Assembly (NCBI GenBank): GCA_945876945.1
Contig: CAMCQE010000022.1
Location: forward strand, 1 to 39,465
Reading direction: 5' to 3'
Source: Klebsiella pneumoniae
Lineage (GTDB): Bacteria; Pseudomonadota; Gammaproteobacteria; Ga0077536
Length of the DNA: 39,465 nucleotides
The position numbers and the translations under genes were made by a program. The notes under the pieces are model-generated. The model was not told where the DNA came from. It ran no database searches and saw nothing but the letters and a program-made list of their open reading frames with translations. Shown piece after piece: positions 1-8,139 of this stretch (position 1 is the first letter of the stretch; each line of letters opens with the position of its first letter).

Positions 1-42
1 TGCCCGTTGAAGGCGCCAAAAGTGTCAGTGCCAGGACTCGCG

Positions 43-147
43 CTTCGACAGGCTCAGAGCGAACGGTAATCCGGGCTCAGGGCGAACGCTAAATTGATCT
101 GAAAGGTCAAACCCCCGTTCGTCCTGAGCCTGTCGAAGGATGAACGG
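43..147. repeat. Dispersed inverted repeat, copy 1
   Basis: The arm at 43-66 (CTTCGACAGGCTCAGAGCGA then ACGG) returns inverted at 116-139 with two mismatches, and a partial third copy (GGGCTCAGGGCGAACG) lies at 73-88. A related pair is at 5032-5144. The core resembles the short intergenic palindromes scattered through many proteobacterial genomes. No gene is visible between 1 and 437. The rest of that stretch holds the palindrome at 319-334 and nothing else I recognise. Confidence 0.75.
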
Positions 148-318
148 GCCGGCACTTTGTGAGTTTGGGATCAGAGTAAAAACTCGAAGAATCACTTGGC
201 GCCGGCCTAAACCCGAATAAATTTTTCTCTGACCACCAAATAGTTGGGCCCATTGGAAAACCGTCGGCACGGGCCTTAAGCGCGCGGTCGGCTTTCCCCC
301 GCTCTCCATCGGCCATTG

Positions 319-334
319 TGTGAACCCGTTCACA
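319..334. promoter_or_regulatory. Perfect CRP/Vfr-consensus palindrome
   Basis: TGTGAACCCGTTCACA is a perfect 7-bp inverted repeat around a CC centre. It matches the CRP-family consensus TGTGA-N6-TCACA at all ten specified bases. It lies in the gene-free stretch 104 bp before the start codon of the exported protein at 438. No convincing -10 box is visible at the class I or class II distance, so regulation of that gene by a CRP homologue is inference. Confidence 0.6.
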
Positions 335-437
335 TCGTTTTGTGCGGCTCGTGCAGGATTGCTTGCGCTCGTAGCGGGGGGAGGGGATTGTCCGGCCTGC
401 TTTTGAACGAACCTTGAATCAACCGGGAACCCGACTA

Positions 438-1067
438 ATGAAAACAAGAACAACGAAGGCGGTAGCGGCTACGGCGCTGACTGCGCTGAGTTTGATGCTG
501 GCGAGCGGTGCGGAAGCGGCGCTGGTGACACGTTTGGGTGGCAAGGCGATTTACGACAATGTGGCCAATCTCACCTGGTTGCAGGATGCGAACTACGCGC
601 AGACCTCTGGTTATGACGCGGATGGCCGGATGAACTGGGTTCAAGCCAACGCCTGGGCCGGGAGTCTGAACATTGATGGTGTGACGGGCTGGCGCTTGCC
701 GGGCGGGCCGATGGCTGAAGTAGGCTATAACCAGACGGCAAGCGAGATGGGTAATTTGTTTTACAACGTGCTGGGCGGTACGGCAGAGACCAGTATCACT
801 ACCACGCATAACGCAAACTACAACCTCTTCAAGAACGTCCAGTCCAACTATTGGTCCGGCGTTGAGTTTTATTCCAGCTACGCGGGGTCCTTCTACTTCA
901 ACTACGGTTACCTGAACCTCAACCTCAAGACCAGCAATTTCTTTGGTTGGGCTGTTCGCTCCGGCGATGTGGCCGCAAGTCCGGTGCCGGTGCCGGGTGC
1001 GCTGGTGTTAATGGGGCCCGCGCTGCTGGGCTTGCTGGGCGTGAAACGAAGCCGGCGCCGGGCTTGA
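438..1067 (+). CDS. Exported DUF1566-like protein with PEP-CTERM/VPLPA-type sorting tail
   Basis: This 209-residue protein is probably secreted and then processed at the C-terminus by an exosortase-type system. Residues 1-27 form a signal peptide ending in AEA. Residues 40-175 carry WLQDANYA, a WRLP motif and NYWSG, the pattern of DUF1566-type surface proteins. Residues 182-209 are PVPVPGALVLMGP followed by a hydrophobic stretch and KRSRRRA, which fits a PEP-CTERM or VPLPA sorting signal. The ATG at 438 is chosen because it begins the signal peptide; an in-frame upstream codon at 414 would add eight unlikely residues. The middle is rich in Asn, Tyr and Ser. No exosortase gene is present in this window. 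The function beyond surface localisation is unknown. Confidence 0.8.
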   Translation: MKTRTTKAVAATALTALSLMLASGAEAALVTRLGGKAIYDNVANLTWLQDANYAQTSGYDADGRMNWVQANAWAGSLNIDGVTGWRLPGGPMAEVGYNQTASEMGNLFYNVLGGTAETSITTTHNANYNLFKNVQSNYWSGVEFYSSYAGSFYFNYGYLNLNLKTSNFFGWAVRSGDVAASPVPVPGALVLMGPALLGLLGVKRSRRRA

Positions 1068-1116
1068 TCAGCGCTTGGGTGTTGGGTCATTTGGCGCTCG
1101 TTTGAAGGGCGGCAGG

Positions 1117-1162
1117 GGGAGGCTTCCTCCCGCAGGCTTAAGACCTGCGAGCCCTTGAGGGC
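1117..1162. terminator. Three short hairpins between convergent genes
   Basis: Three stems lie back to back between the convergent genes ending at 1067 and 1205: GGGAGG/CCTCCC (1117-1131), CGCAGG/CCTGCG (1131-1149) and GCCCT/AGGGC (1151-1162). None is followed by a clear T-run, so a bidirectional terminator role is only suggested by position. Confidence 0.3.
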
Positions 1163-1204
1163 AAACGCGGCGCGCGTCGATGCAAGCAAGCACACCGCGC
1201 TGCC

Positions 1205-4105
1205 TTACGCCCGACTGCGCGACCTCGCCGCCTCAATCAGCGCGTGCACCTTGGCCGGGAACAGGGTGCTGTCCATGACCTTCACGCCGAACGGCGCCAG
1301 CGCATTTTCCACCGCGCCCATCAGCACCGTGCTGGTGGCGATACAACCATCTTCACCCGCGCCCTTGGCGCCAATGCGCGTCGCGGGTGAGGGCGTGACC
1401 AGATGCTCCACTTCGATTTCCGGCGCGGCCCACACGGTGGGCATGCCGTATTCCTTCAGCGTGTTGGCCAGCGGCACGCCGTGCTCGTCGTAGCCCAGCC
1501 ATTCGTAGAGCGTGCCACCAATTTGTTGGACGACCGCGCCCTTGGTTTGACCGGTGAGAATCACCGGATTCAGCACCACCCCGTGGTCGGAGACCATCCA
1601 GATTTTCTTTACCTCCACGTGCCCGGTGCCGGGGTCAACTTCCACCCACGCGCCGGCGGCGCCGCCCGGATGTGAGGGATAGACCTGCGCGCGACCTTCG
1701 GCGTCGGCCTTCCAGTTCACCTGCGGATGGCGATAGGTGTTGGTGGATTCGAGCAAGGGGCCGTCGGCCTTGGCCAGGATAATCTCCGCGCCCGGTTGCA
1801 CATACGCCGCATAGGCCAGTTCGCGCAGCGTGCAGTGCGCGTCCCAGCCCCGACGTGAAATCACGCCGTTTTCGATTTCAATTTCCGCCGGCGCGCAGTC
1901 GAGATAGACCGCGCCGCCCTGCACGAGGCGTTCGCGCACGGTGGCCGCTGCCGCCACGATCGCGCCGATGGCGTACATCGCGCCACGGCTGGAATAGGTG
2001 CCCGAGCCAAAGGGAATGGCGGTGGTGTCGCCCCAGGACACGTTCACATCCGACAGCGCGCAACCGAGCGCATCCGCCGTGACCTGCGCGTAAGCCGTCT
2101 CGATGCCCTGACCGATGTTCTGGATGCCGGTCATCACGTGCACCGAGCCATCCGCCGCCACGCGCACCGTCGCCGATTCATAGTTCTGGAAAGTACTGCC
2201 AGGAAAAGCGAAGCCCGAGGGCTCGATGTAGGACGCCAGCGAATAGCCAAGGTAGCGACCCTCGGCACGGGCGTCCGCCTGCAGTCGCCTTAGCCCCGGC
2301 AGATCCATCATCTCCACCACGCGATCCAGCGCCTCCCGCAGCGAGCCGTTTTCGATGATCGCACCGGTGCAGATTTGATGCGGATAGGTTTCCAGCAGGT
2401 TGATGCGCCGGACTTCCACCGGATCGAGGCCAAGCTGCTGCGCGGCCTGATCGATCACGCGCTCGATAAACAGATTGGCGATGTCTTTGCCGTAACCGCG
2501 ATAGGCGGAGTAGGGCGCCTTGTTGGTGACGACACAGCGCACGCGCGTGCGGTAGGTGTCTACCCGATAGGCGCTGGGCGTGTAGAGACCGCCGTTGATC
2601 GGCATGCCAAGACCGCAGGCGCGTTCGGCGCCGTCGCAGCCCATGTCGGCAAAGATGTCGGTTTCCAGCGCGAGAATGCGACCGTCGGCGCGGAAGGCGG
2701 CGCGGGATCTCGTGTGGATATCGCGTGCCGCCGGCCCGGAGTGCAGCCACTCGCGGCGGCTTTCAAAGTATTTCACCGGGCGCCCGGAGATGATCGAGGC
2801 CAGCGCCACTACGTGTTCCACATCGACCGACAGCTTGGCGCCGAAGCCGCCGCCGACGTCGCCGGCCAGCACCTGAATGCGGGCTTCGGGAATGCCAAAG
2901 ACCTGGCTCAGATAGAGCCGGATCTGGTGTGGCACCTGCGTGGAGGCGCGCATCGTGAGGCGCCGTTCGCCGGGTTCGAAGTGGGCCCAGGTCACGCGGG
3001 TTTCCATCGGCATCGCGCCATAGCGATGCGAGGTGATGACTTCATCCACCACCAGATCGGCCTTGGCGAAAGTCTCGTCCACCGGGCCAATTTCGAACTG
3101 GAAATCGCGCTGGAGGTTGGTGCCCCATTCGGGATAGAGCAGGGCGGCGCTGCCGGCGGGCTCGGCGGCTGCTTTCAGCATGTCCACGTTCGCCGGCAGG
3201 TCGGCGTATTCCACCGCTATCAGCGCGGCGGCGTCTTCGGCTTGTTCGGGTGTATTCGCCAGCACGAAGGCCACCGGCTCGCCGAAGAAAATGACTTTGT
3301 CGCTCGCCATCGCGTGGCGTGCCGGCATGTTGAGGCCGTCCATGCGGATCGACGGCGCAATCGGCTGCCAGCGCGGCAGCGCTTCCTTGCCGGTCACCAC
3401 CCGCACCACGCCGGGTGCGGCTTCGGCCTTGCTCACATCAATAGCGAGAATCCGGGCGTGGGCCCGCGTTGAGCGCACGATGCCAAGATATAAATCGCCG
3501 GGCGTGGTGTGATTGTCGACATAGCGACCGCCGCCCATCACCAGGCGCCGGTCCTCGCGGCGGGCAATGGGCTGGCCGATGAAACCGCCCTTGGCGTCGA
3601 TTTCGGACTCCAGCTTGGCCAGCGGCTGCGCCCGACCGGCGGCGACTTTCGCCGCCTCAAAAATATGGTTGTAGCCCGTGCAGCGGCAGTAGTTGCCGCT
3701 CAGGGCTTCGCGTAATTCCTCTTCGGTGAACTGCCCGTCCGGGTGGCGATGCAGAAAATCCCGCGTGCTCATCACCATGCCCGCCGTGCAGTAGCCGCAT
3801 TGCACGGCATGACACTGCACGAAGGCCTGCTGAACCTTGGAGAGTTCGCCGTCTTCGGCCACGCCTTCGGCGGTCAGCACGTCGGCGCCGTCGGCCTGCA
3901 CCGCCAGCATCAGGCAGGATTTGATCGTGTCCCCGTTCACCGCCACCGTGCAGGCGCCGCAGGAGCCTTCTTCGCAGCCAAAACGTGGCCCGGTAAGCCC
4001 CGCATTCCGGCGCAGGAAATCGGTGAGCAGGGTGCGGCCTTCCACGCGCCCGGCCACCGTCTGGCCGTTCACGTTCATCGCAATCTCAAAAGTGTTCTCA
4101 GCCAT
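1205..4105 (-). CDS. Molybdenum hydroxylase, fused 2Fe-2S and molybdopterin subunits
   Basis: A 966-residue xanthine dehydrogenase-family enzyme that hydroxylates an unknown, probably heterocyclic or aldehyde-like, substrate. Residues 1-155 are the two-cluster 2Fe-2S domain, with all eight ligands visible: C44, C49, C52, C64 and C103, C106, C140, C142. From about 175 the molybdopterin domains follow, with GDVGGGFGAK, an AYRGYGK loop, a GQGIET stretch and a C-terminal GAKGAGEDG carrying the expected catalytic Glu918. The small and large subunits are normally separate genes, so the fusion is notable. The active-site loop is not the AYxCSFR of form I CO dehydrogenase, which argues against CO as substrate. 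The start overlaps the end of the FAD-subunit gene by 8 bp, so the two are translated together. No maturation factor (XdhC or CoxDEF type) is nearby. Confidence 0.9.
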   Translation of the reverse strand: MAENTFEIAMNVNGQTVAGRVEGRTLLTDFLRRNAGLTGPRFGCEEGSCGACTVAVNGDTIKSCLMLAVQADGADVLTAEGVAEDGELSKVQQAFVQCHAVQCGYCTAGMVMSTRDFLHRHPDGQFTEEELREALSGNYCRCTGYNHIFEAAKVAAGRAQPLAKLESEIDAKGGFIGQPIARREDRRLVMGGGRYVDNHTTPGDLYLGIVRSTRAHARILAIDVSKAEAAPGVVRVVTGKEALPRWQPIAPSIRMDGLNMPARHAMASDKVIFFGEPVAFVLANTPEQAEDAAALIAVEYADLPANVDMLKAAAEPAGSAALLYPEWGTNLQRDFQFEIGPVDETFAKADLVVDEVITSHRYGAMPMETRVTWAHFEPGERRLTMRASTQVPHQIRLYLSQVFGIPEARIQVLAGDVGGGFGAKLSVDVEHVVALASIISGRPVKYFESRREWLHSGPAARDIHTRSRAAFRADGRILALETDIFADMGCDGAERACGLGMPINGGLYTPSAYRVDTYRTRVRCVVTNKAPYSAYRGYGKDIANLFIERVIDQAAQQLGLDPVEVRRINLLETYPHQICTGAIIENGSLREALDRVVEMMDLPGLRRLQADARAEGRYLGYSLASYIEPSGFAFPGSTFQNYESATVRVAADGSVHVMTGIQNIGQGIETAYAQVTADALGCALSDVNVSWGDTTAIPFGSGTYSSRGAMYAIGAIVAAAATVRERLVQGGAVYLDCAPAEIEIENGVISRRGWDAHCTLRELAYAAYVQPGAEIILAKADGPLLESTNTYRHPQVNWKADAEGRAQVYPSHPGGAAGAWVEVDPGTGHVEVKKIWMVSDHGVVLNPVILTGQTKGAVVQQIGGTLYEWLGYDEHGVPLANTLKEYGMPTVWAAPEIEVEHLVTPSPATRIGAKGAGEDGCIATSTVLMGAVENALAPFGVKVMDSTLFPAKVHALIEAARSRSRA

Positions 4106-4949
4106 GGGGAGCAGCCTCGGTCTGGGTCTTCAGGGTGCGCGCGAGCAGTTCACGCGCGAGCTGTAGGCGATAGCGTGGTGGCGCGTAGATGTCCGGCGGT
4201 GGGTCTAGCGTGAGGCCGTCGAACAGGCCATCGAGTTCGCTGGCGCTGAGCCCGGCGCTGAGCGGGCGGGCGCCGAGCAGGGCCTCTGCGTGAGAGAGGC
4301 GGACCGGACGCTCCCCCAGTCCGCCCACCACGATCCGCGCGCTGCCGACCTGCCGCACCACGCACACATTCACCAGCGCGAGGTCTTGCCGCTGGCGCGA
4401 GAACTCCAGGTAGGCCCCAACAGCCGCGGCGCGCGGCACTTCGATGGTGAGCACGATGCCGGTGCCGGCGGCGGTCTGGCGGAAACCGGTGATGAAGTCT
4501 GCGATAGGCATTCGCTGTAGCCCGGACTGTCCGGGCGCTTGCAGCACTACCACGGCGTCGCTCGCGCTGAGCGCGACCAGCATATTGGCGCGCGGATCGG
4601 CCCAGCAGACGTTGCCCACCGTCGTGCCGCGCTGACGCACCTGCACGTCGCCCAGTGCGCGCACGGCCTGCGTCAGCCAGGGGAACGTGGCGGCCACGCG
4701 TTCGTCGCGGAGCAGGGTGGCATGCGTTACGCGTGCGCCGATGGCCAGGCTGTGCTCGCGCCAGTGCAATGCCGCGGCAAGTTCATCCACGTGTTGCAGG
4801 TCGACCAGCGCGGCCGGCGAGGTTTCGCGCTGGCGCATGGCGGCGATGAGCGATTGCCCACCGGCGAGCGGCACCGCGCCGCGCGCGGTTTCCTGCAAGG
4901 CCTCGGCCAGGGTGGCGGGTCTCGCGTAGCTAAAAGGAGAAGGTCGCAT
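4098..4949 (-). CDS. Molybdenum hydroxylase FAD-binding subunit
   Basis: This 283-residue protein is the medium, FAD-binding subunit (CoxM/XdhB type) that passes electrons from the iron-sulfur clusters to the final acceptor. The N-terminal FAD_binding_5 part has the AGGQSL motif at 29-34 and TTVGNVCWADP at 109-119, both contacts to FAD in the family. The C-terminal part (about 175-280) fits the CO_deh_flav_C domain. It is the first gene of a two-gene minus-strand operon and its stop overlaps the start of the fused catalytic gene. The ATG at 4949 gives the usual family start (MRPSPFSYARP), although its ribosome binding site is weak. The substrate is set by the partner subunit and is unknown. 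Confidence 0.9.
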   Translation of the reverse strand: MRPSPFSYARPATLAEALQETARGAVPLAGGQSLIAAMRQRETSPAALVDLQHVDELAAALHWREHSLAIGARVTHATLLRDERVAATFPWLTQAVRALGDVQVRQRGTTVGNVCWADPRANMLVALSASDAVVVLQAPGQSGLQRMPIADFITGFRQTAAGTGIVLTIEVPRAAAVGAYLEFSRQRQDLALVNVCVVRQVGSARIVVGGLGERPVRLSHAEALLGARPLSAGLSASELDGLFDGLTLDPPPDIYAPPRYRLQLARELLARTLKTQTEAAPHG

Positions 4950-5031
4950 CGGCGCTCGCTTTCTGGATTCAGAACGGGAAGAAGTTCATGGAATGTAGAG
5001 AGCGGCGCGGTGCAATAACAACGCTAGCGTG

Positions 5032-5144
5032 CTTCGACAGGCTCAGCACGAGCGGGGGCGGGCTTATCCCGCACAGTGTTCAAGCAACCACGCGGGCGCG
5101 AGGCCTTCAGCCCGAGTGACCGTTCGCGCCTCCGCCTGTCGAAG
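5032..5144. repeat. Dispersed inverted repeat, copy 2
   Basis: CTTCGACAGGCTCAGCACGA (then GCGG) at 5032-5055 is repeated inverted at 5120-5144 with several mismatches. It is related to the repeat at 43-147. It occupies the middle of the 340-bp gene-free stretch between the FAD-subunit gene and the 4.5S RNA gene. The remainder of that stretch holds only the 4.5S RNA promoter. Confidence 0.65.
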
Positions 5145-5248
5145 GGCGGGTGCAAGGGCACGGTAACGTGTGCCCAATCGTGACGTCTCAAGCACTCATC
5201 CTGACAGCGCCGTCTGCCCAAGCCTTGAGCCGAGCCCGCACGTAGTGG

Positions 5249-5277
5249 TTCCCATCACCGGAGGCAATCGTGATAAT
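5249..5277 (+). promoter_or_regulatory. Probable sigma-70 promoter of the 4.5S RNA gene
   Basis: A -35 box TTCCCA (5249-5254, four of six consensus bases) and a -10 box GATAAT (5272-5277, five of six) are separated by 17 bp. Transcription would begin near 5284, slightly before the mature RNA 5' end. That is consistent with a short leader removed by RNase P, as in E. coli 4.5S RNA. Confidence 0.5.
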
Positions 5278-5289
5278 GGCAGGCTCAAT

Positions 5290-5399
5290 GGTGACCCTGT
5301 CGGTCCCCTCGCGACGTAAGACCGCAAACCCCGTCAGGTCCGGAAGGAAGCAGCGGTAGTGGTGACTGCGGGCGCCGAGGTGTGGCTGGCAGGGTCGCC
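5290..5399 (+). ncRNA. ffs: Signal recognition particle 4.5S RNA
   Basis: The RNA partner of Ffh in co-translational targeting of membrane proteins. The universally conserved domain IV tetraloop and internal loop region is intact at 5333-5354, including GGAAGGAAGCAGC. The ends pair to close the helix: GGTGACCCTG at 5290-5299 with CAGGGTCGCC at 5390-5399, with one G-U pair. The resulting length of about 110 nt is typical of the short bacterial form. Its position directly before dnaX is common in proteobacteria. The exact ends are inferred from this pairing. Confidence 0.93.
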
Positions 5400-5429
5400 G
5401 CCTTCTCCCGCTGCAACGTGTGCATTCCC

Positions 5430-7160
5430 ATGGCTTATCTGGTTCTCGCCAGAAAATGGCGTCCGCGTGATTTTTCCGAGGTGGTCGGGCAGGGCCATGT
5501 GCTGCGCGCGCTCTCGAACGCGCTCGACAGCGACCGCCTGCATCATGCCTATCTCTTTACCGGTACTCGCGGCGTGGGCAAAACCACGCTGGCGCGGGTG
5601 TTCGCCAAATGTCTCAACTGTGAGCGCGGGGTCAGCAGCCGCCCCTGCGGCGAATGCAGCGCCTGCCGCGAACTCGACGAAGGCCGCTTCGTAGACCTGA
5701 TTGAAGTGGACGCCGCGTCCCGCACCGGGGTCGATGACACCCGCGAACTGCTGGACAACGTGCAGTACGCGCCCAGCAAAGGGCGCTACAAGGTGTACCT
5801 CATCGACGAAGTCCACATGTTTTCCAAGAACTCTTTCAACGCCTTGCTGAAGACGCTGGAAGAACCGCCGCCGCACATCAAGTTTCTGCTGGCGACCACC
5901 GACCCCAAAAAGCTCCCCATCACCATTCTCTCGCGCTGCCTGCAGCTCAATCTCAAACGACTGGGCGTGGAGCAAATCGAAGAACAGCTGCAGGCGATTG
6001 CCGGGCGCGAAGCCCTGCCCGCGCCGGCGCCCGCCCTGCGTCAGCTGGCGGTGGCGGCGGACGGCAGCATGCGCGACGCGCTGTCCTTGATGGATCAGGC
6101 CATTGCCTACTGCGGCGGCGCGCTCGACGAACAATCCGTCGCCACCATGCTGGGCACGCTCGGGACCGAACAGGTGCTGGCGCTGGTGGAAGCCTTGGCC
6201 GCCGGTGACGGCGCGGGGCTTATCTCGCTGGCGCGCCAGCTGGGCGAGCTGGCGCCCGACTTTGCGCAGGTGCTGGCCGACATGCTCTCCATTCTGCGCC
6301 GTGTGGCGGTGGTGCAAACCGTGGGCGACCAGACCGCTGAGCTGGCCGAAGATGCCGCCGTGCTGAGTTTGGCCGAACGCCTCTCGCCGCAGGATTGCCA
6401 GCTGTTTTATCAAATGGGCTTGCTCGCCAGACGAGACTTGCCTCTGGCGCCCGATCCGCAGGCGGGCTTTGAAATGGCGTTGTTGCGGATGCTCGCGTTC
6501 CGCCCGGCGGACTTCAATCCGGCCGGCGGCACTCAGCCCGCGCCACGTTCCGCCCCGCCCGTACGGCCCCCCAGCACGCCGTCGGCCGCCCCTAAGCCCT
6601 TGTCGGCTGCGCCGGTGACGCCGGCGGCGAGTGCGTCAGCCGTAGTCCCGCCGGCGCCGCCCGCAGTGGCGTCACCCAGCATCGAAATGCCCATCGCGCC
6701 ACCCGCGGAGCCGGCACTCAGCAACGAAGCACACGTCGCGCCGCCCGTCCCCCCGGCAGCGCCAGCACCCGTGGTGGCCGGCACCGCACTCGATTGGCCG
6801 GATCTGGTGTCGCGACTCGAGACCATTCCGCTGGCCCGCGAATTCGCCCGCAACTGCGCGCTCCGCGCATTTGATGGCCGGCAGCTGGAGGTGGTGGTGA
6901 GTCCGCAGTTCCAGAACCTGCGGGTGGAGCGCACGCTGAAAGCCCTGGAGGAAGCCTTGCAGAATCTGCTGGGCGCCCCGGTGAGCCTCAAAGTGACGGT
7001 GGAATCCGGGAGCGGCTTGGCGACGCCGGCCGCGGCCATCGAGGCGGCGAAAGCCGCCCGACAGGCCGCAGCCGAAAGCGCCATTGATGCCGACAGCACG
7101 GTCCAAGCCCTGCAAGCCCGCTTCGGGGCAACGGTTGAACATGTGCGAACGCTGCCCTGA
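5430..7160 (+). CDS. dnaX: DNA polymerase III subunit tau (clamp loader)
   Basis: The ATPase subunit of the clamp loader, which loads the sliding clamp and bridges polymerase cores to the helicase. The ATG at 5430 gives the family start MAYLVLARKWRP; the frame is open further upstream but there overlaps the 4.5S RNA gene. Visible motifs are Walker A GTRGVGKTT (45-53), zinc ligands C64, C73, C76 and C79, Walker B LIDEVH (124-129) and the SRC sensor (168-170). A Pro/Ala-rich linker covers roughly 360-460 and a conserved C-terminal tau domain follows, for 576 residues in total. I see no A-AAA-AAG slippery site at the linker, so an E. coli-style gamma product by frameshifting is not supported. 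It starts 30 bp after the 4.5S RNA and leads the dnaX-ybaB-recR set. Confidence 0.96.
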   Translation: MAYLVLARKWRPRDFSEVVGQGHVLRALSNALDSDRLHHAYLFTGTRGVGKTTLARVFAKCLNCERGVSSRPCGECSACRELDEGRFVDLIEVDAASRTGVDDTRELLDNVQYAPSKGRYKVYLIDEVHMFSKNSFNALLKTLEEPPPHIKFLLATTDPKKLPITILSRCLQLNLKRLGVEQIEEQLQAIAGREALPAPAPALRQLAVAADGSMRDALSLMDQAIAYCGGALDEQSVATMLGTLGTEQVLALVEALAAGDGAGLISLARQLGELAPDFAQVLADMLSILRRVAVVQTVGDQTAELAEDAAVLSLAERLSPQDCQLFYQMGLLARRDLPLAPDPQAGFEMALLRMLAFRPADFNPAGGTQPAPRSAPPVRPPSTPSAAPKPLSAAPVTPAASASAVVPPAPPAVASPSIEMPIAPPAEPALSNEAHVAPPVPPAAPAPVVAGTALDWPDLVSRLETIPLAREFARNCALRAFDGRQLEVVVSPQFQNLRVERTLKALEEALQNLLGAPVSLKVTVESGSGLATPAAAIEAAKAARQAAAESAIDADSTVQALQARFGATVEHVRTLP

Positions 7161-7194
7161 GGCAGCTCGCGCGGCAACATTGAAGGAGTCTTGA

Positions 7195-7518
7195 ATGAAA
7201 GGTCCCTTGGCCAATCTCATGAAACAGGCCCAGCGCATGCAGGAAGACATGCAGCGCGCGCAGGAAGAAATCGCCCGCATGGAATGCACCGGGGAATCCG
7301 GCGCCGGTCTGGTGCGGGTGGTGGTGAACGGTCGTCACGATGTGAAGTCGGTGAAAATTGCCCCGGAACTTCTGAGTGAAGACGTCTCGATGCTCGAAGA
7401 CTTGCTCGCCGCTGCGGTCAATGACGCCAATCGCAAGGTCGAGAAACAAAGCAGCGAGAAGATGTCTGGCCTGACCAACGGCCTCAATCTGCCGCCCGGG
7501 ATGAAGCTGCCATTCTGA
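7195..7518 (+). CDS. ybaB: YbaB/EbfC nucleoid-associated protein
   Basis: A 107-residue DNA-binding protein of the YbaB/EbfC family, a dimer thought to help organise the nucleoid. Typical features are the N-terminal charged helix with the [12 protein letters not shown] pattern, the central [14 protein letters not shown] strand region and the C-terminal [18 protein letters not shown] tail. A good Shine-Dalgarno (GAAGGAG) stands before the ATG. It lies between dnaX and recR, the conserved location of this gene, 34 bp after dnaX and 13 bp before recR, so the three are very likely co-transcribed. Confidence 0.95.
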   Translation: MKGPLANLMKQAQRMQEDMQRAQEEIARMECTGESGAGLVRVVVNGRHDVKSVKIAPELLSEDVSMLEDLLAAAVNDANRKVEKQSSEKMSGLTNGLNLPPGMKLPF

Positions 7519-7531
7519 GCGCAGCCCGACC

Positions 7532-8125
7532 ATGACCACGCCGCTGCTCAACGACCTCATCAAGGCGCTCACCGCCATGCCGGGCATTGGCCCGAAGTCA
7601 GCCCAACGCATCGCGTTCAATTTGCTCGAACGTAACCGTGACGCCGCGCGGCGACTGGCGCAGGTGCTGGAAGCGGCGATGACGCGCATCGGTCAGTGCA
7701 CCGCCTGCCGGACCTTCAGCGAAACCCCGCGTTGTCAGTTGTGCGATTCGACCCACCGCGACGCCGCCATGCTGTGCGTGGTCGAAACCCCCACCGATGT
7801 GCTGTCGATTGAGCAATCGGGTTCCTTCAAAGGGCGCTATTACGTGCTGATGGGACGGCTCTCGCCCATTGACGGCGTGACGCCCGACAGCCTCGGCATG
7901 CCGGCGCTGGAACGGCGCCTCGCCGAGGGCGAGGTGAAGGAAATGATTGTCGCCACCGGCACCACCATGGAAGGTGAAGCCACCGCCCATTACCTGCGCC
8001 AGATGGCGCGCCGCCATGGCGTAACGCCCAGCCGCATCGCCTACGGCGTGCCGGTGGGGGGCGAGCTTGAATACGTCGATGGCACCACCCTCTCGCACGC
8101 GATCAGCAGCCGTCGGGAATACTGA
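7532..8125 (+). CDS. recR: Recombination mediator RecR
   Basis: This 197-residue protein works with RecF and RecO to load RecA on single-stranded gaps. The order of parts is as expected: a helix-hairpin-helix near residues 15-30 ([14 protein letters not shown]), a four-cysteine zinc finger (C56, C59, C68, C71) and a Toprim domain starting near 80 ([14 protein letters not shown]). The C-terminal ATP-binding-like motif region includes [13 protein letters not shown]. Length matches the family (about 200). It closes the dnaX-ybaB-recR group and is followed after 14 bp by orn. Confidence 0.96.
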   Translation: MTTPLLNDLIKALTAMPGIGPKSAQRIAFNLLERNRDAARRLAQVLEAAMTRIGQCTACRTFSETPRCQLCDSTHRDAAMLCVVETPTDVLSIEQSGSFKGRYYVLMGRLSPIDGVTPDSLGMPALERRLAEGEVKEMIVATGTTMEGEATAHYLRQMARRHGVTPSRIAYGVPVGGELEYVDGTTLSHAISSRREY

Positions 8126-8139
8126 ATCGGAGAATTCAC

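Noticed and set aside
25-453. A 142-codon minus-strand open frame at the left edge
   Set aside because: It runs through the inverted repeat and the CRP-type palindrome and has no domain or gene-like composition.
1205-4949. Aerobic carbon monoxide dehydrogenase
   Set aside because: The active-site loop is AYRGYGK and lacks the AYxCSFR motif of form I enzymes, no maturation genes are nearby, and the subunits are fused.
5905-5920. A-rich run in dnaX as a frameshift site
   Set aside because: It lies in the ATPase domain at about codon 160, is not A-AAA-AAG, and would truncate the essential region.
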